IMG/VR virus record: IMGVR_UViG_3300046538_000302
Coordinates: 1 to 36,338 of that record
DNA from: a virus
Reading direction: 5' to 3' (one strand)
DNA: 36,338 nucleotides
Shown here: positions 8,176-16,269 of the stretch, piece after piece
How the letters are laid out: every line of letters starts with the position of its first letter
Position numbering within the stretch: the stretch's first letter is position 1
Notes under the pieces: model-generated
Told to the model about the DNA's origin: nothing
Database searches by the model: none
What the model saw: the letters and a program-made list of their open reading frames with translations, nothing else
Translations under genes and position numbers: made by a program

Positions 8176-10397
8176 TGTCCACGCCTCATTTGCAGGTCAG
8201 TCCGCCGTTCGACCTCGGCCGTGATCATGCGTGAGTCGGTGCGGATCTCGATCACAAGAGGCTGACCGATCAGACGTTGCAGTTGCTCGGCTGCTGCCCT
8301 CGTTGCAGTCCCCGCTTCAACGGCGCGCTGTGCCACCCCTTCGGCCCAATTGTTGGCTGCCTCGGTAGATGCACCGGATGCGGTTAGCCCGGTTTGCTCC
8401 TGAGCAAGGCGACGTGCCTGTGAGGATACCCAGTCCTGAGTTTGTTCGGGACTCTGCTCTGCCAGGGTGATGCGATTGCGGTAAAACGCCTTTTGATAGG
8501 TGCGTTGATCCTCGTCCAGGAGCTTGCTACGAGCGGCGAGAGCGAGCCTATCTTTGTCGCTATTTTGGCCTGTAGCTCCCGCTATTTGGGTTGTACCAAA
8601 TCCAAGCGCAATAGGCCCTAGCCAAGGAGCGATCAGGCCGCCAGGTCTACTCATGGTCCCCGGTGAGGTGGCGCGCCTGTCTGGTGTAGCTGGCATGTGT
8701 GCGGCGTCCGGCCAGTTGGTGATGAACACCGAGGTCACGCCGGTAGCTTCCTCAAGGACCTTCCCCACGGCGATGTTTTTCAAGGTGTCGGCACCGCCGA
8801 GTGCTTTATTCAATAATGCACCGCCTCCTGCCTTGAGTCCGCGTCCGGCGTAATAGCCGCCGACCCCGAGTGCCGCGCCCCCGGCCAGCATTTGTTCGCC
8901 CGACAGTTTGAGATCATCGAGCAGGTAGGTGCCCAGCTCGGCGAACCCTTTGTTCAGCGGCGTGATCATCCTATCGATGGCTTCACCCAACGTAGCTTTC
9001 ATGCGGGAGGCTGTGCCGCTGGCACTTTCGGTGTTTTCTTTAAGGTCGCGGCCAATAACGGGGCCTGCGTTCTCGATGGCTTTGGAGTTCGCGCCAAAGT
9101 CCGCCAGGCGTGTGCCGCTGAGCATGGCACGCGCACCGCGCACGGTGTCCATATCCATGCCTTTGAAGACAACGCCCATGAAGCGCTCGCGTTGTTCGTC
9201 CGTTTTCATCTTGTCGTATTTGCGCTTGAGGTCGCCGAGCACCAAGCCCGCCTCGCGGGAGCTGCCATCGCGATTGAAGAAGCTGACGCCGCTGGATTTC
9301 TTGATCTGGTCGCGGTACTCCTTTTTGCCAAAGATGCGCAGAGTTGACTCTGTAAGGGTGCCGAGGCGATCTGGCTGCAGTTCGACGGTCGACAGCGTCT
9401 CGGTAAACGCCAGTGCTTGCGCCAGGGACATGCCCGCAGCACGCGCAGCACCGCCAATCTTGGGAAACAGGTCGGCAAGGTTTTCCAATTCGGCGTTGCC
9501 TAGCCGGCCACCGACGGTCATTTTCTGGAGCAAGTCCTGGGCGGCGCCGTCCTCGTTGAGGTCAACGTTGTAAGCGCTGGCTGCGGCCACGACAGCTTTA
9601 CCGAGTACTCCAGCGTCAGCCCCTGTCACGGCATTGGCCTGCCCGATAGCATCTGCGGTTTTCCTGGCCGGGTCATACTTCACGCCACTGGCGATCAATG
9701 TATTGAAGCCTGCGTCCACATCCTGGCGATCGATGCCGTAGTTCCGAGCGATTCGAAAACCCTCGCTCTTCCAGTCGTCCTTCTGTTCTGGCGTCATTTC
9801 GGCAGTTTGCCTAGTCCGGATCAGACTACGGTCCAATTGGGCATTACCAGTCAGGCCTGCCGCTACCCCAATGCCGACGCCCAGGCCTGCCAGCTTGCCT
9901 TGAGCGGTGCTGCCTAACCGCTTCATGCGTTCAAACTCTGAACGCACCCCAGAGGCAACGGTTTTCAGAGTGCGCAGATGGCCGGCGCTGTTTTGCGCCA
10001 TTCGCCGGAAAGAAGACTCCGTTTTTTCGACGCTCTGTCGTAACGGCTGGACGCCTTGGCGGTCGGTGTTCGCCAGCTCAGCTTTGGCATCCCGTGCTGC
10101 CTTGCGTGCAGCTTGTGCCATGACTTTGAATTCGGCTTCGGTTTTGCTCAGCTCCAGTCGAGTGACTGATCCGGCTTTGGCAGTTGTCCGCATGGCGCTG
10201 CGCACCTTGCCGTAGCTGGCTGCCCCAGTCTGGCCCACCTTTGTTATCGCCGAGCTGGCTTTCCAGCTTTCGTCGGCGAGGGCTTTCGCTCCTTCCTTAC
10301 CGGCCTTGCGCAGGTCACGGTTAACTTGATCGATCTCGCGACGGCTGTTGCCAGCGCTGGCTTGAATGCGCAAAGCGACGCGCAAGTCAGAACTCAT
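8172..10397 (-). CDS. Tape measure protein, Mu gp42-like
   Basis: A 741-residue tail length-determining protein. The first 170 residues are alpha-helical and rich in Ala/Lys/Arg (coiled coil). A core follows with QLDRSLIRTRQTAEMTPEQ and FNTLIASGVKYDP, the region typical of phage tape measures. Gly/Ala-rich hydrophobic segments occur near 170-190 and 495-525, where tape measures usually insert into membrane. It sits directly after the frameshifting tail chaperone, which is the invariant position. Its length predicts a tail of roughly 110 nm by the usual 1.5 Angstrom per residue rule, which is inference. Confidence 0.92.
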   Translation of the reverse strand: MSSDLRVALRIQASAGNSRREIDQVNRDLRKAGKEGAKALADESWKASSAITKVGQTGAASYGKVRSAMRTTAKAGSVTRLELSKTEAEFKVMAQAARKAARDAKAELANTDRQGVQPLRQSVEKTESSFRRMAQNSAGHLRTLKTVASGVRSEFERMKRLGSTAQGKLAGLGVGIGVAAGLTGNAQLDRSLIRTRQTAEMTPEQKDDWKSEGFRIARNYGIDRQDVDAGFNTLIASGVKYDPARKTADAIGQANAVTGADAGVLGKAVVAAASAYNVDLNEDGAAQDLLQKMTVGGRLGNAELENLADLFPKIGGAARAAGMSLAQALAFTETLSTVELQPDRLGTLTESTLRIFGKKEYRDQIKKSSGVSFFNRDGSSREAGLVLGDLKRKYDKMKTDEQRERFMGVVFKGMDMDTVRGARAMLSGTRLADFGANSKAIENAGPVIGRDLKENTESASGTASRMKATLGEAIDRMITPLNKGFAELGTYLLDDLKLSGEQMLAGGAALGVGGYYAGRGLKAGGGALLNKALGGADTLKNIAVGKVLEEATGVTSVFITNWPDAAHMPATPDRRATSPGTMSRPGGLIAPWLGPIALGFGTTQIAGATGQNSDKDRLALAARSKLLDEDQRTYQKAFYRNRITLAEQSPEQTQDWVSSQARRLAQEQTGLTASGASTEAANNWAEGVAQRAVEAGTATRAAAEQLQRLIGQPLVIEIRTDSRMITAEVERRTDLQMRRGQ

Positions 10398-10427
10398 GAA
10401 ATGCTCCAGGGCAGCGGATGTGGCGGA

Positions 10428-10930
10428 CTAGCGTTTTCGTTTACACGGCTGCCGGCGACTGACTATTCGGTTGCGTTTGGCCTTGCCGATTAAGAGGTCG
10501 ATACGGGCCTCGACCTCTGGACGGGTCATTCGCTGGATTTCATCGAGTCGATAGCCGTGGCGCACGAAGAAGTGCTCAATGCGCCGCCAGTCAGCGATGC
10601 CGCGCTCTGCGGCATGAGCTTTTTTTCCAGAGCCTCGTCCGCTTTGGCAATAGCAGCCAGATCTGTTTCAGCCAGCGCACTGCGCAATAGGTCCGTGGTG
10701 ATGGACTCGGTAGGGATGTCGCCCAGGGTCAAAAGCTGGCGCCGGAACACCTCAAGCGTCACCAGTTGCAGCGGGCCTTCGGGATATTCCTGCTGGGCGC
10801 TGATCAGGTCACCCGCCAGACCGACGCGCAAGGTGAAACGCTTATGCCGCAAGCCGGCGTAGAACACGCCGATCGGTAGCTCGTCGGTGATCGTCAGCCC
10901 AGCCCATTGCTTGTTAGTTATCTGATCCAT
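10428..10930 (-). CDS. Tail assembly chaperone, -1 frameshift product
   Basis: Long form of the tail assembly chaperone, made by -1 slippage at A-AAA-AAG (10619-10625). The ribosome reads 104 residues from ATG 10930, slips back one base, and continues 63 residues to the TAG at 10428-10430, for 167 in total. The extension is well behaved: ADWRRIEHFFVRHGYRLDEI, then QRMTRPEVEARIDLL and a very basic tail ending KRKR. This is the expected second domain that recruits the tape measure. Gene order (tube, chaperone, tape measure) and the shift direction agree with the lambda gpG-gpGT and Mu gp41-type systems. Confidence 0.85.
10526..10930 (-). CDS. Tail assembly chaperone, short form (Mu gp41-like)
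   Basis: Unshifted product of 134 residues. The globular N-terminal domain (about 1-100: LPIGVFYAGLRHKRFTLR, then a helical part) is shared with the long form. After the slippery site the zero frame reads about 30 residues of low-complexity Ser/Ala sequence, which suggests it is only a short run-out to a stop. In lambda the short form is made in large excess and both are needed for tail assembly but absent from the virion. It starts 3 bases after the tube gene stop. Confidence 0.85.
   Translation of the reverse strand: MDQITNKQWAGLTITDELPIGVFYAGLRHKRFTLRVGLAGDLISAQQEYPEGPLQLVTLEVFRRQLLTLGDIPTESITTDLLRSALAETDLAAIAKADEALEKKLMPQSAASLTGGALSTSSCATAIDSMKSSE
10619..10625 (-). promoter_or_regulatory. 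Programmed -1 ribosomal frameshift site A-AAA-AAG
   Basis: The minus strand reads GAA AAA AAG in the zero frame, giving the canonical bacterial heptamer A-AAA-AAG. P-site AAA and A-site AAG both re-pair after slipping back. The -1 frame is open for 63 codons and encodes a conserved-looking domain, while the zero frame stops 30 codons later. Confidence 0.88.
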
Positions 10931-10933
10931 GGG

Positions 10934-11305
10934 TTACTCCGTGTAGTAGTTGAGGGCCGCGATGGACAGGTCGCGCGTAGCTTCGCCCTCCACCTGATAT
11001 TTGGAACCTACCTCGATCAGAGCGCATCCTGTCCAGGTCTCGCGCTTGCCGCCGCCGTCTTGGGAATAGGTGGTGAGCTTGGCGTCTAAGAGTGCGCGCC
11101 AGTCCGGTTCGCCGGTCTTGGGAATGGGCACCGAGATTTTCAGCTCGTGCTCTTCGATGCCCTTGGCCGTGCCTGTGGCGCGACCGGTACGGTTCATGGT
11201 CTTGACCACCTTGCGCCCGGTTTTGAGGACGGGCTCAACGGAGGTCACCTCATAGTCGGTGCCGTTGATTTCGAGGACGATCTGCCCTACGTATGTATCT
11301 GCCAC
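10934..11305 (-). CDS. M: Tail tube protein, Mu gp40 (gpM)-like
   Basis: A 123-residue major tail tube subunit. It is a compact beta-rich protein starting MADTYVGQIVLEINGTDYEV, with KTMNRTGRATGTAKGIEEHEL in the middle and a DLSIAALNYYTE end. All of these fit the Mu gpM family that stacks as hexameric rings inside the sheath. It follows the sheath gene by 12 bases and precedes the tail chaperone by 3. An AGGAGAG sequence upstream of ATG 11305 is a good ribosome site, as expected for an abundant virion protein. Confidence 0.88.
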   Translation of the reverse strand: MADTYVGQIVLEINGTDYEVTSVEPVLKTGRKVVKTMNRTGRATGTAKGIEEHELKISVPIPKTGEPDWRALLDAKLTTYSQDGGGKRETWTGCALIEVGSKYQVEGEATRDLSIAALNYYTE

Positions 11306-11317
11306 TTGGTTCTCTCC

Positions 11318-12418
11318 TTACAACAGCAGGTCGATGCGACCCGCGAACACATGCAGGCCGTTGACGACGTCGGTGGGGATGCTGGCGTTCAGACGATTAA
11401 CGTCCTGGGCTGAGCGCTCGACCACGAGGTCGTCAGCGTTGGCATCGACCTCTTCGAGAATTTCCAGCTCTTCCAGTTTTTTGAGGACGTCGAGCAGTTC
11501 ACCCCTTACGGCGGCAGGTGTCTTGCTGGACAGCTTTGCGCGGGGAAAGCGCAGGCGGATTCGTTCGCGGCAGGCGTTGCGGACAAAGTACAGGGTGCGG
11601 ATGGTGGTCAGGTCCAGCAGTGAAACGTCCGTGGCGCCTGCTGCGGACTTGGTATAAGTCGTCACGGCACGAACGATTTGCACCACGTCCCCGGCGCCTA
11701 CCTCTAGCGGGGTCACGCCGTTGGCAAGGGCGGTTTCCTGTTCGGTTCTGCCCAAGCGCTGGGTGATGGGTGGAACCTTGATGCCACCTAGCACCAGCGT
11801 ATTGAGGGGCCGCGCGGGATCTTCCTCAGAGGCGATCATGGCGGCATAGGCGCACGCGACCTGACGAGGTGTCGATGCGGTGCCCGGTAGTGCTGCCAGG
11901 CTTATTGCCCCTGAGTTCAAAGACGTCGCCAGCGTCGTCGCGGCCGACAACGTTGTGGTCAATGCGCCGACGCCGATGATGCTCTGTTGCTCGATGGAGT
12001 CTGTGTAGGTCTGAATGTGGGTGCGCAACGATGTCAGCGCGGTTTGCGTGAACCAGGCTGGCACTAGAATGGTGAACCCACCCAAAGCCGTCGCATCCAG
12101 TGCGGGCTTCAGGTCTGGCTCATCATCGCCCTCGATCACGACGCCGACCGCACTCACGGACGCGTAGCGATAGGCTGCGATTACCGCTGTGACCATTTCT
12201 TCGGCGACCGACCCGCCAAACAACGCCTTGGCTTCATGACTGCTGTAAACCGGCGTTGGAATGTGTGCAGCAACTTTGGCGTCATCACCCAGCGGCACAA
12301 TCAGGCAGATGCTTTGCTTGTTGGTCGGCAGTGTGCGGACCGCCAGGCTGGTATTGAATTCGAAGTAAGCACCTGGCTTTCGTATCGATGCCGGGATGGT
12401 GTCGAAGGCAATGCTCAT
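11318..12418 (-). CDS. L: Contractile tail sheath protein, Mu gp39 (gpL)-like
   Basis: A 366-residue sheath subunit. It starts MSIAFDTIPASIRKPGAYFEF, the usual contractile-sheath N-terminus with the PG turn. The central region has the helical GFTILVPAWF...LRTHIQ unit, and the C-terminal domain has the DLTTIRTLYFVR segment and a final NGLHVFAGRID strand. It is shorter than Mu gpL (about 495 residues), so an inserted domain of Mu is missing while the ends needed for sheath polymerisation are kept. Its presence marks the phage as a myovirus, unlike the non-contractile B3/D3112 group. Confidence 0.9.
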   Translation of the reverse strand: MSIAFDTIPASIRKPGAYFEFNTSLAVRTLPTNKQSICLIVPLGDDAKVAAHIPTPVYSSHEAKALFGGSVAEEMVTAVIAAYRYASVSAVGVVIEGDDEPDLKPALDATALGGFTILVPAWFTQTALTSLRTHIQTYTDSIEQQSIIGVGALTTTLSAATTLATSLNSGAISLAALPGTASTPRQVACAYAAMIASEEDPARPLNTLVLGGIKVPPITQRLGRTEQETALANGVTPLEVGAGDVVQIVRAVTTYTKSAAGATDVSLLDLTTIRTLYFVRNACRERIRLRFPRAKLSSKTPAAVRGELLDVLKKLEELEILEEVDANADDLVVERSAQDVNRLNASIPTDVVNGLHVFAGRIDLLL

Positions 12419-12624
12419 TTTCTTGCACCTTTTCGGTTGGCTTTAGCGGTGTGTTTGGCACTGACCTGTGCGCGACCTGGCAGCAATAATTCCCCCGCCG
12501 CGAGACGTCGACGGTAATAGGCACTGTCGGGCACGTCGGCTGGTTCTGCCGGGGCTGCCTCGATGTATTGGCGCGGATCGTCTTCCATGGGGACGCGATG
12601 GTCCGGCGCCGCGATGACGTGCAT
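12415..12624 (-). CDS. Small tail-region protein, Mu gp38-like (DUF2635)
   Basis: A 69-residue protein of the DUF2635 / Mu gp38 family. It shows the family pattern PAPDHRVPMEDDPRQYI, then VPDSAYYRRRLAAGEL, and ends in a basic tail. It is always found between the tail terminator and the sheath in Mu-like phages; its role is not established. It overlaps both neighbours (4 bases with the sheath start, 1 base with gp37). Confidence 0.85.
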   Translation of the reverse strand: MHVIAAPDHRVPMEDDPRQYIEAAPAEPADVPDSAYYRRRLAAGELLLPGRAQVSAKHTAKANRKGARK

Positions 12625-13190
12625 TAGAGATTCCTCAAGTCGATGTTGTCGTGAGCCACAGGGTCCGGACTACCGGGTGGTGCGTGGTAGCTCAGGTCGA
12701 TACCTTCCAGCTCAGGAAGTGCTTGTTCTGGCTTGATCCATTCCAGTTCTATGGTGAATGACTGGCCGAGTACCGAGAGGTGGTCGCTCTGCAGCTTGCC
12801 GTTGACCAGGTTGGAAAGCTCCGTCGGGGCAATGGCGGCGCGATCAGGCCACGGTTGCCAATCCACCAGCTGATGCATGCAGGCTTGCCAAAGTGCATAA
12901 CTGCCAATGTCCGATGGCGTGCTGCCGCGCCGGGTTTCCCGTTCGCCGCGAGGGTGACGTGTGGCAATGACCAGGCGAAACGTAATGGGCACGTTGTAAC
13001 GGTTGTGACTGCGTCTACGAAATGTCGCCTTGGGCACCATCAGCAGCACTGCTGGGCAGCGTTTGAGCAAACCAGATAACAGGTCCGGATCGCTGAGTTC
13101 GCCGCCGTAGCTGTCGATTGCAAGTCGTGGCAGGCTGACCGTCAGCTCTTTAAGCCGCCCCACAATTAGGTCTTCGAGCTCACCAAGCAT
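12624..13190 (-). CDS. Tail terminator-like protein, Mu gp37-like (DUF1834)
   Basis: A 188-residue protein of the DUF1834 (Mu gp37) family, thought to cap the tail at the head-tail joint. The N-terminus LGELEDLIVGRLKEL and the middle CPAVLLMVPKATF...VPITFRLVIATRHPRGE fit the family, with a late W-rich helix. It overlaps gp36 by one base and gp38 by one base, keeping the conserved head-to-tail junction order gp36-gp37-gp38-sheath. Confidence 0.85.
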   Translation of the reverse strand: MLGELEDLIVGRLKELTVSLPRLAIDSYGGELSDPDLLSGLLKRCPAVLLMVPKATFRRRSHNRYNVPITFRLVIATRHPRGERETRRGSTPSDIGSYALWQACMHQLVDWQPWPDRAAIAPTELSNLVNGKLQSDHLSVLGQSFTIELEWIKPEQALPELEGIDLSYHAPPGSPDPVAHDNIDLRNL

Positions 13191-13681
13191 CAGAGCGAGC
13201 CCAGACTTTTACGCGACATCAAGCGCGGCTGGCTGTGAAGCTGCACACCATAATTACCCGCTTTTGAAGCGCCTCGCTTTTCATCCTCAGCAGCCAAAGT
13301 CTCTAGCCGTCGAATGACGTCTTTGTATATCACCCGCACGGTCGAGCCTTCTTTGCCAGCGTCGTCGTACAGGTGATATCGGGCAATCTCCGCCAGGTCA
13401 TCACTGACCCACGGTTCAGCCGCCGCGGTTGCCGGGCGAAAGCGCAGGTAGAACGAGACTTCGTTGCGCGCCCGAGATATGGCGTCGGCGATCCGTGCCA
13501 GTGTGGCTATCGCAATCGCCACGTCCTCCACCTCCCATTCATCTAACGGTTCACCTGTGGCAGCGGCAGTCAGTAAGTCTGGCTCGATGGTTCGGCCGCT
13601 ATCCGGCGCGGCGACCTGGGCAATGTCACGTGCGCCGAAGCGCAGCAGCAGCTGACTCGCGGAAGGAAGAGAGAGGTTCAT
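13190..13681 (-). CDS. Head-tail connector, Mu gp36-like (DUF1320)
   Basis: A 163-residue protein of the DUF1320 (Mu gp36) family, a head-completion adaptor between portal and tail. The family features are LLRFGARDIAQVA near the start, an Ala-rich helix (AIATLARIADAISRARNEV), FYLRFR, and then DDLAEIARYHLYDD. It begins 2 bases after the capsid gene stop. The C-terminal 35 residues are basic and variable. Confidence 0.88.
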   Translation of the reverse strand: MNLSLPSASQLLLRFGARDIAQVAAPDSGRTIEPDLLTAAATGEPLDEWEVEDVAIAIATLARIADAISRARNEVSFYLRFRPATAAAEPWVSDDLAEIARYHLYDDAGKEGSTVRVIYKDVIRRLETLAAEDEKRGASKAGNYGVQLHSQPRLMSRKSLGSL

Positions 13682-13683
13682 GG

Positions 13684-14775
13684 TTACTTGGGTCCGTCTG
13701 ATTGCTCTTCGGCATTCTTGGCAGCCGCTGGCTTGGATGACTTCACACCGGACTTAGGCGCCACCGACGCAGCAGGATTTTTATCTGCTGGCGGGAGGGC
13801 TGCGGTTGGGGCGGCCGCTTGCTGCGAGCGTGTCGATTTCGTGTCATCGCCAGGCTCCTGCAGCGATTTGGACTGCTCGCCCGTTGAGCCGTAGGCCAGT
13901 TGCCAAAAGCCGTAGCCACCAGCGGCACGGGCTTCGGCGCCGAACTTGAATTTTTTCCGGCTGAACACGTCCTCGGCTTCCGGGTCGGTCTGCTGGACGA
14001 ACTCTGGTTTTTTTCGCTCCTGGTAGATGAAGGGTTTGACCGGTTTACTGGTGTCGAGCAGAAACCAGGCGCTGTCGGACTCAATGCGTTCGTCGACGAC
14101 CAGATCCGCGACACCTTTATATAAATTGGGCTTGCCGTCTTCCAGGCGTTCGCTGGTGAGCAAGACGCGAGCGGTGTCTTCTAGTGCGGGGCCAACCAGC
14201 AATACATTGGGGCGTACCCCTAGCGGGCGGCCATCCTCGTCTTTGAGCTTGCGCATGGTCGTGCGGCCTACACCAAAACCTGCGCGGGCTGCGGCCTGGC
14301 TTGCTACGGAAAGCGCAGCGGTGCCCTTATTGCTGGCGGTGCCGCTACCGACCGGATGGTCTGTATCAAAGAAGTGCTTGCCGTCATAACACGGGGTCGT
14401 GAAAGATTCGTTCACTAACTCGTAGACGATTTCGTCTGGCAACTGACTGGCAGAAAAGCCCGCCATTTGCGCTTGCGGAGCGTAGATGCCCAGTTGATCG
14501 TCTTCGATGTGGTTGCGATCAACTTCGACAGTGGCTTCCCAGTCTTCGTTTTCAACGGAGTAGCTGTAGGCCTTCAGGTTCTTTACCTGTTTCTCACCAA
14601 TCCAGCGGCGCATACGCGGGAAGGCTGAAAGCCATGCATAGAGGTTACTGCCGGTGCTGCTAGGCACCTTCATAGCGATCTTTTCCCAGTTGCTGGGAGT
14701 CGCCGCGAATGCGTTGTTGTAGAGGGTTTTCATGGCGACAAACGCCGCTCTGATTGTTTCCTTATTCACCAGCAT
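13684..14775 (-). CDS. T: Major capsid protein, Mu gpT-like, with low-complexity tail
   Basis: A 363-residue major head subunit of the Mu gpT family. ATG 14775 gives MLVNKETIRAAFVAMKTLYNNAF, the typical start, followed by W..IAM.VPS and YAWLSAFPRMRRWIGEK, HFFDTDHP, and the GFWQLAYGS end of the fold. After that comes an extra tail of about 60 residues rich in Ala, Pro, Lys and Ser, absent from Mu gpT (about 296 residues). An in-frame ATG further upstream lies inside the neighbouring gene and adds no family sequence. GGAG lies 11-12 bases before the start, and the start overlaps the upstream stop by 14 bases. Confidence 0.88.
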   Translation of the reverse strand: MLVNKETIRAAFVAMKTLYNNAFAATPSNWEKIAMKVPSSTGSNLYAWLSAFPRMRRWIGEKQVKNLKAYSYSVENEDWEATVEVDRNHIEDDQLGIYAPQAQMAGFSASQLPDEIVYELVNESFTTPCYDGKHFFDTDHPVGSGTASNKGTAALSVASQAAARAGFGVGRTTMRKLKDEDGRPLGVRPNVLLVGPALEDTARVLLTSERLEDGKPNLYKGVADLVVDERIESDSAWFLLDTSKPVKPFIYQERKKPEFVQQTDPEAEDVFSRKKFKFGAEARAAGGYGFWQLAYGSTGEQSKSLQEPGDDTKSTRSQQAAAPTAALPPADKNPAASVAPKSGVKSSKPAAAKNAEEQSDGPK

Positions 14776-15199
14776 CGGTGGAGTGCTCCTGTGTGACGTC
14801 AGTGGCTTCGATCCATACGCCGCGCGCTTCAACGCCGACAATGCGACCCGCTATGGAGTGGGTTGTGCTTAGGTCGCCAACGGTCACGGTGTGGTCATCG
14901 AGGATGTAGGCGATCTGAAACAGATGGCTTTGGTCGATGGTTCCGTCTTGAGCCCATTGGAAGGCCCGATTGCGGCGTACCTCGATACGCTTGGTGCCAG
15001 ACGTCAGGCCTCGGGTATCAACGCTGATCTCAGCGCGGCCGACGTAAGTCAGGTCCGTCGCAATCGCTCCCGCTACGGCCAGACCATCTGCGTTTACCGC
15101 GACGATTGATCCGGCGTGGATCTGCGCGTTGCCGATGACAGGGAGTGCCAGCAGGTCGGTTGCCATCATGGGAGTGTCGCGGTCTTGGGTCAGCGGCAT
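14762..15199 (-). CDS. Head decoration-like protein
   Basis: A 145-residue, beta-rich protein between protease and capsid genes, the place of head decoration or capsid-cement proteins in Mu-like and other phages. It has PVIGNAQIHAGSIVAVNADGLAVAGA followed by TYVGRAEIS, a pattern like the DUF2190 capsid-cement family. No catalytic motif, signal or membrane segment is seen. The role is inferred from fold style and position; the Mu counterpart is probably gp33. Confidence 0.65.
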   Translation of the reverse strand: MPLTQDRDTPMMATDLLALPVIGNAQIHAGSIVAVNADGLAVAGAIATDLTYVGRAEISVDTRGLTSGTKRIEVRRNRAFQWAQDGTIDQSHLFQIAYILDDHTVTVGDLSTTHSIAGRIVGVEARGVWIEATDVTQEHSTDAGE

Positions 15200-15202
15200 G
15201 GC

Positions 15203-16204
15203 TCAGGTCTCGCTTGGTTTGTTCTTACGGAATTCATCAGGGTCTACGCCTAGCTGCCTACACATGGCCTGTTCTTCGGCATTGAGCGCAGTGGCAGAAA
15301 GCTCGGGTTGTCTGCCGTGCATTCCGGACAATCCGGCAACAATGGGAGCTGCCGCTATGTAGGCGTTGAAGCGTTGTAGTCCCTCGTAGTCCTGGCACAT
15401 GGCGCGGTGGTATTCGACGGTGGCCGGAGTGACCTTGCCAGACTGGGTGGCGGCAGTGATCGCCAGCTCCACGGCCTTTTTGTGTGCGTTGGTGTTGACG
15501 GTGAGCAGCTGCTGTTCGGCGTTGGTAGCGCGCTGCAAGAGGTTGTCGTAGTCCCCACGCGGAACGAACCGTTCGAGGTTGGTGTGTTCGGTGTTAAGCG
15601 CCTGGGCGTTCGCCTTGAGCTCGGTGGCGGCCGTCATGGCCTGTTCTTGCGTGGCCGTCTCGGGCAAACCGAGCAAAGCCAGAAGCGCAGCAGGAAGTTG
15701 CACGGGCGTGATCTCCAGAGTGTTGGAATTGAGGGAGTCTTGATTGAGCGCGGTCAGCAGGAAGTTAGGCTTGTTGGTCAGGCCAGCGCTGACTAGGTGG
15801 ACGACGCGACGGGTGTCTGGGTCGTAGTCGAAGACAGGAGAGAGAAAACGGTATTCACGGCTTTCCACCTGCAGCGCGGCGCGGGGCGTCCACTCGACAT
15901 GACCCCAAAGAGCGCCGCCGTCGCGGATGTCGAGTTGCTTGATCCAGGCACCGGCCGGGGCGTCTTGCCCTTTTGGGGCGCGATGTTGGGTGGCATGCTC
16001 CCAATCAATGGGCAACTCAATGGCGCGGGCTGTGAAGCGGGAATGGACGTCGGCGGCGCAGGCGTCATCGAAGACCCAGGTTCGGCCGTCACGGCCTGTC
16101 ACTACAGGGCCAGCGGGGATCAGCTCGACCCACGCGGGGGCCTTGCCATCGGTGAGTTCGACGGGGCTGAAGATTTCAGAGTTGAATGCGAGTTGGGTGT
16201 TCAT
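15203..16204 (-). CDS. I: Head maturation protease and scaffold, Mu gp32 (gpI)-like
   Basis: A 333-residue protein with the gpI layout. The first 160 residues are the protease (PVELTDGKAPAWVELIPAG, then IDWEHAT with the Asp/His of the active site, GHVEWT, and SREYRFLSPVF with VSAGLTNKP). The second half is an Ala/Gln/Glu-rich helical scaffold (about 180-270) with a conserved C-terminus. In Mu the scaffold is also made separately (gpZ) from an internal start. An ATG at the start of MTAATELKAN, near residue 190, is a candidate for that here, with only a weak AGG upstream. Confidence 0.87.
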   Translation of the reverse strand: MNTQLAFNSEIFSPVELTDGKAPAWVELIPAGPVVTGRDGRTWVFDDACAADVHSRFTARAIELPIDWEHATQHRAPKGQDAPAGAWIKQLDIRDGGALWGHVEWTPRAALQVESREYRFLSPVFDYDPDTRRVVHLVSAGLTNKPNFLLTALNQDSLNSNTLEITPVQLPAALLALLGLPETATQEQAMTAATELKANAQALNTEHTNLERFVPRGDYDNLLQRATNAEQQLLTVNTNAHKKAVELAITAATQSGKVTPATVEYHRAMCQDYEGLQRFNAYIAAAPIVAGLSGMHGRQPELSATALNAEEQAMCRQLGVDPDEFRKNKPSET

Positions 16205-16269
16205 GCCGCCAGTTTGGCGGCATGGGGGGAATGGGGTATTTCAGGGTGATTAAAGATACTTCACTAAGT

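Noticed and set aside
8929-9573. 214-codon plus-strand frame antisense to the tape measure
   Set aside because: Low-complexity Ser/Arg-rich shadow produced by GC-rich coding on the other strand.
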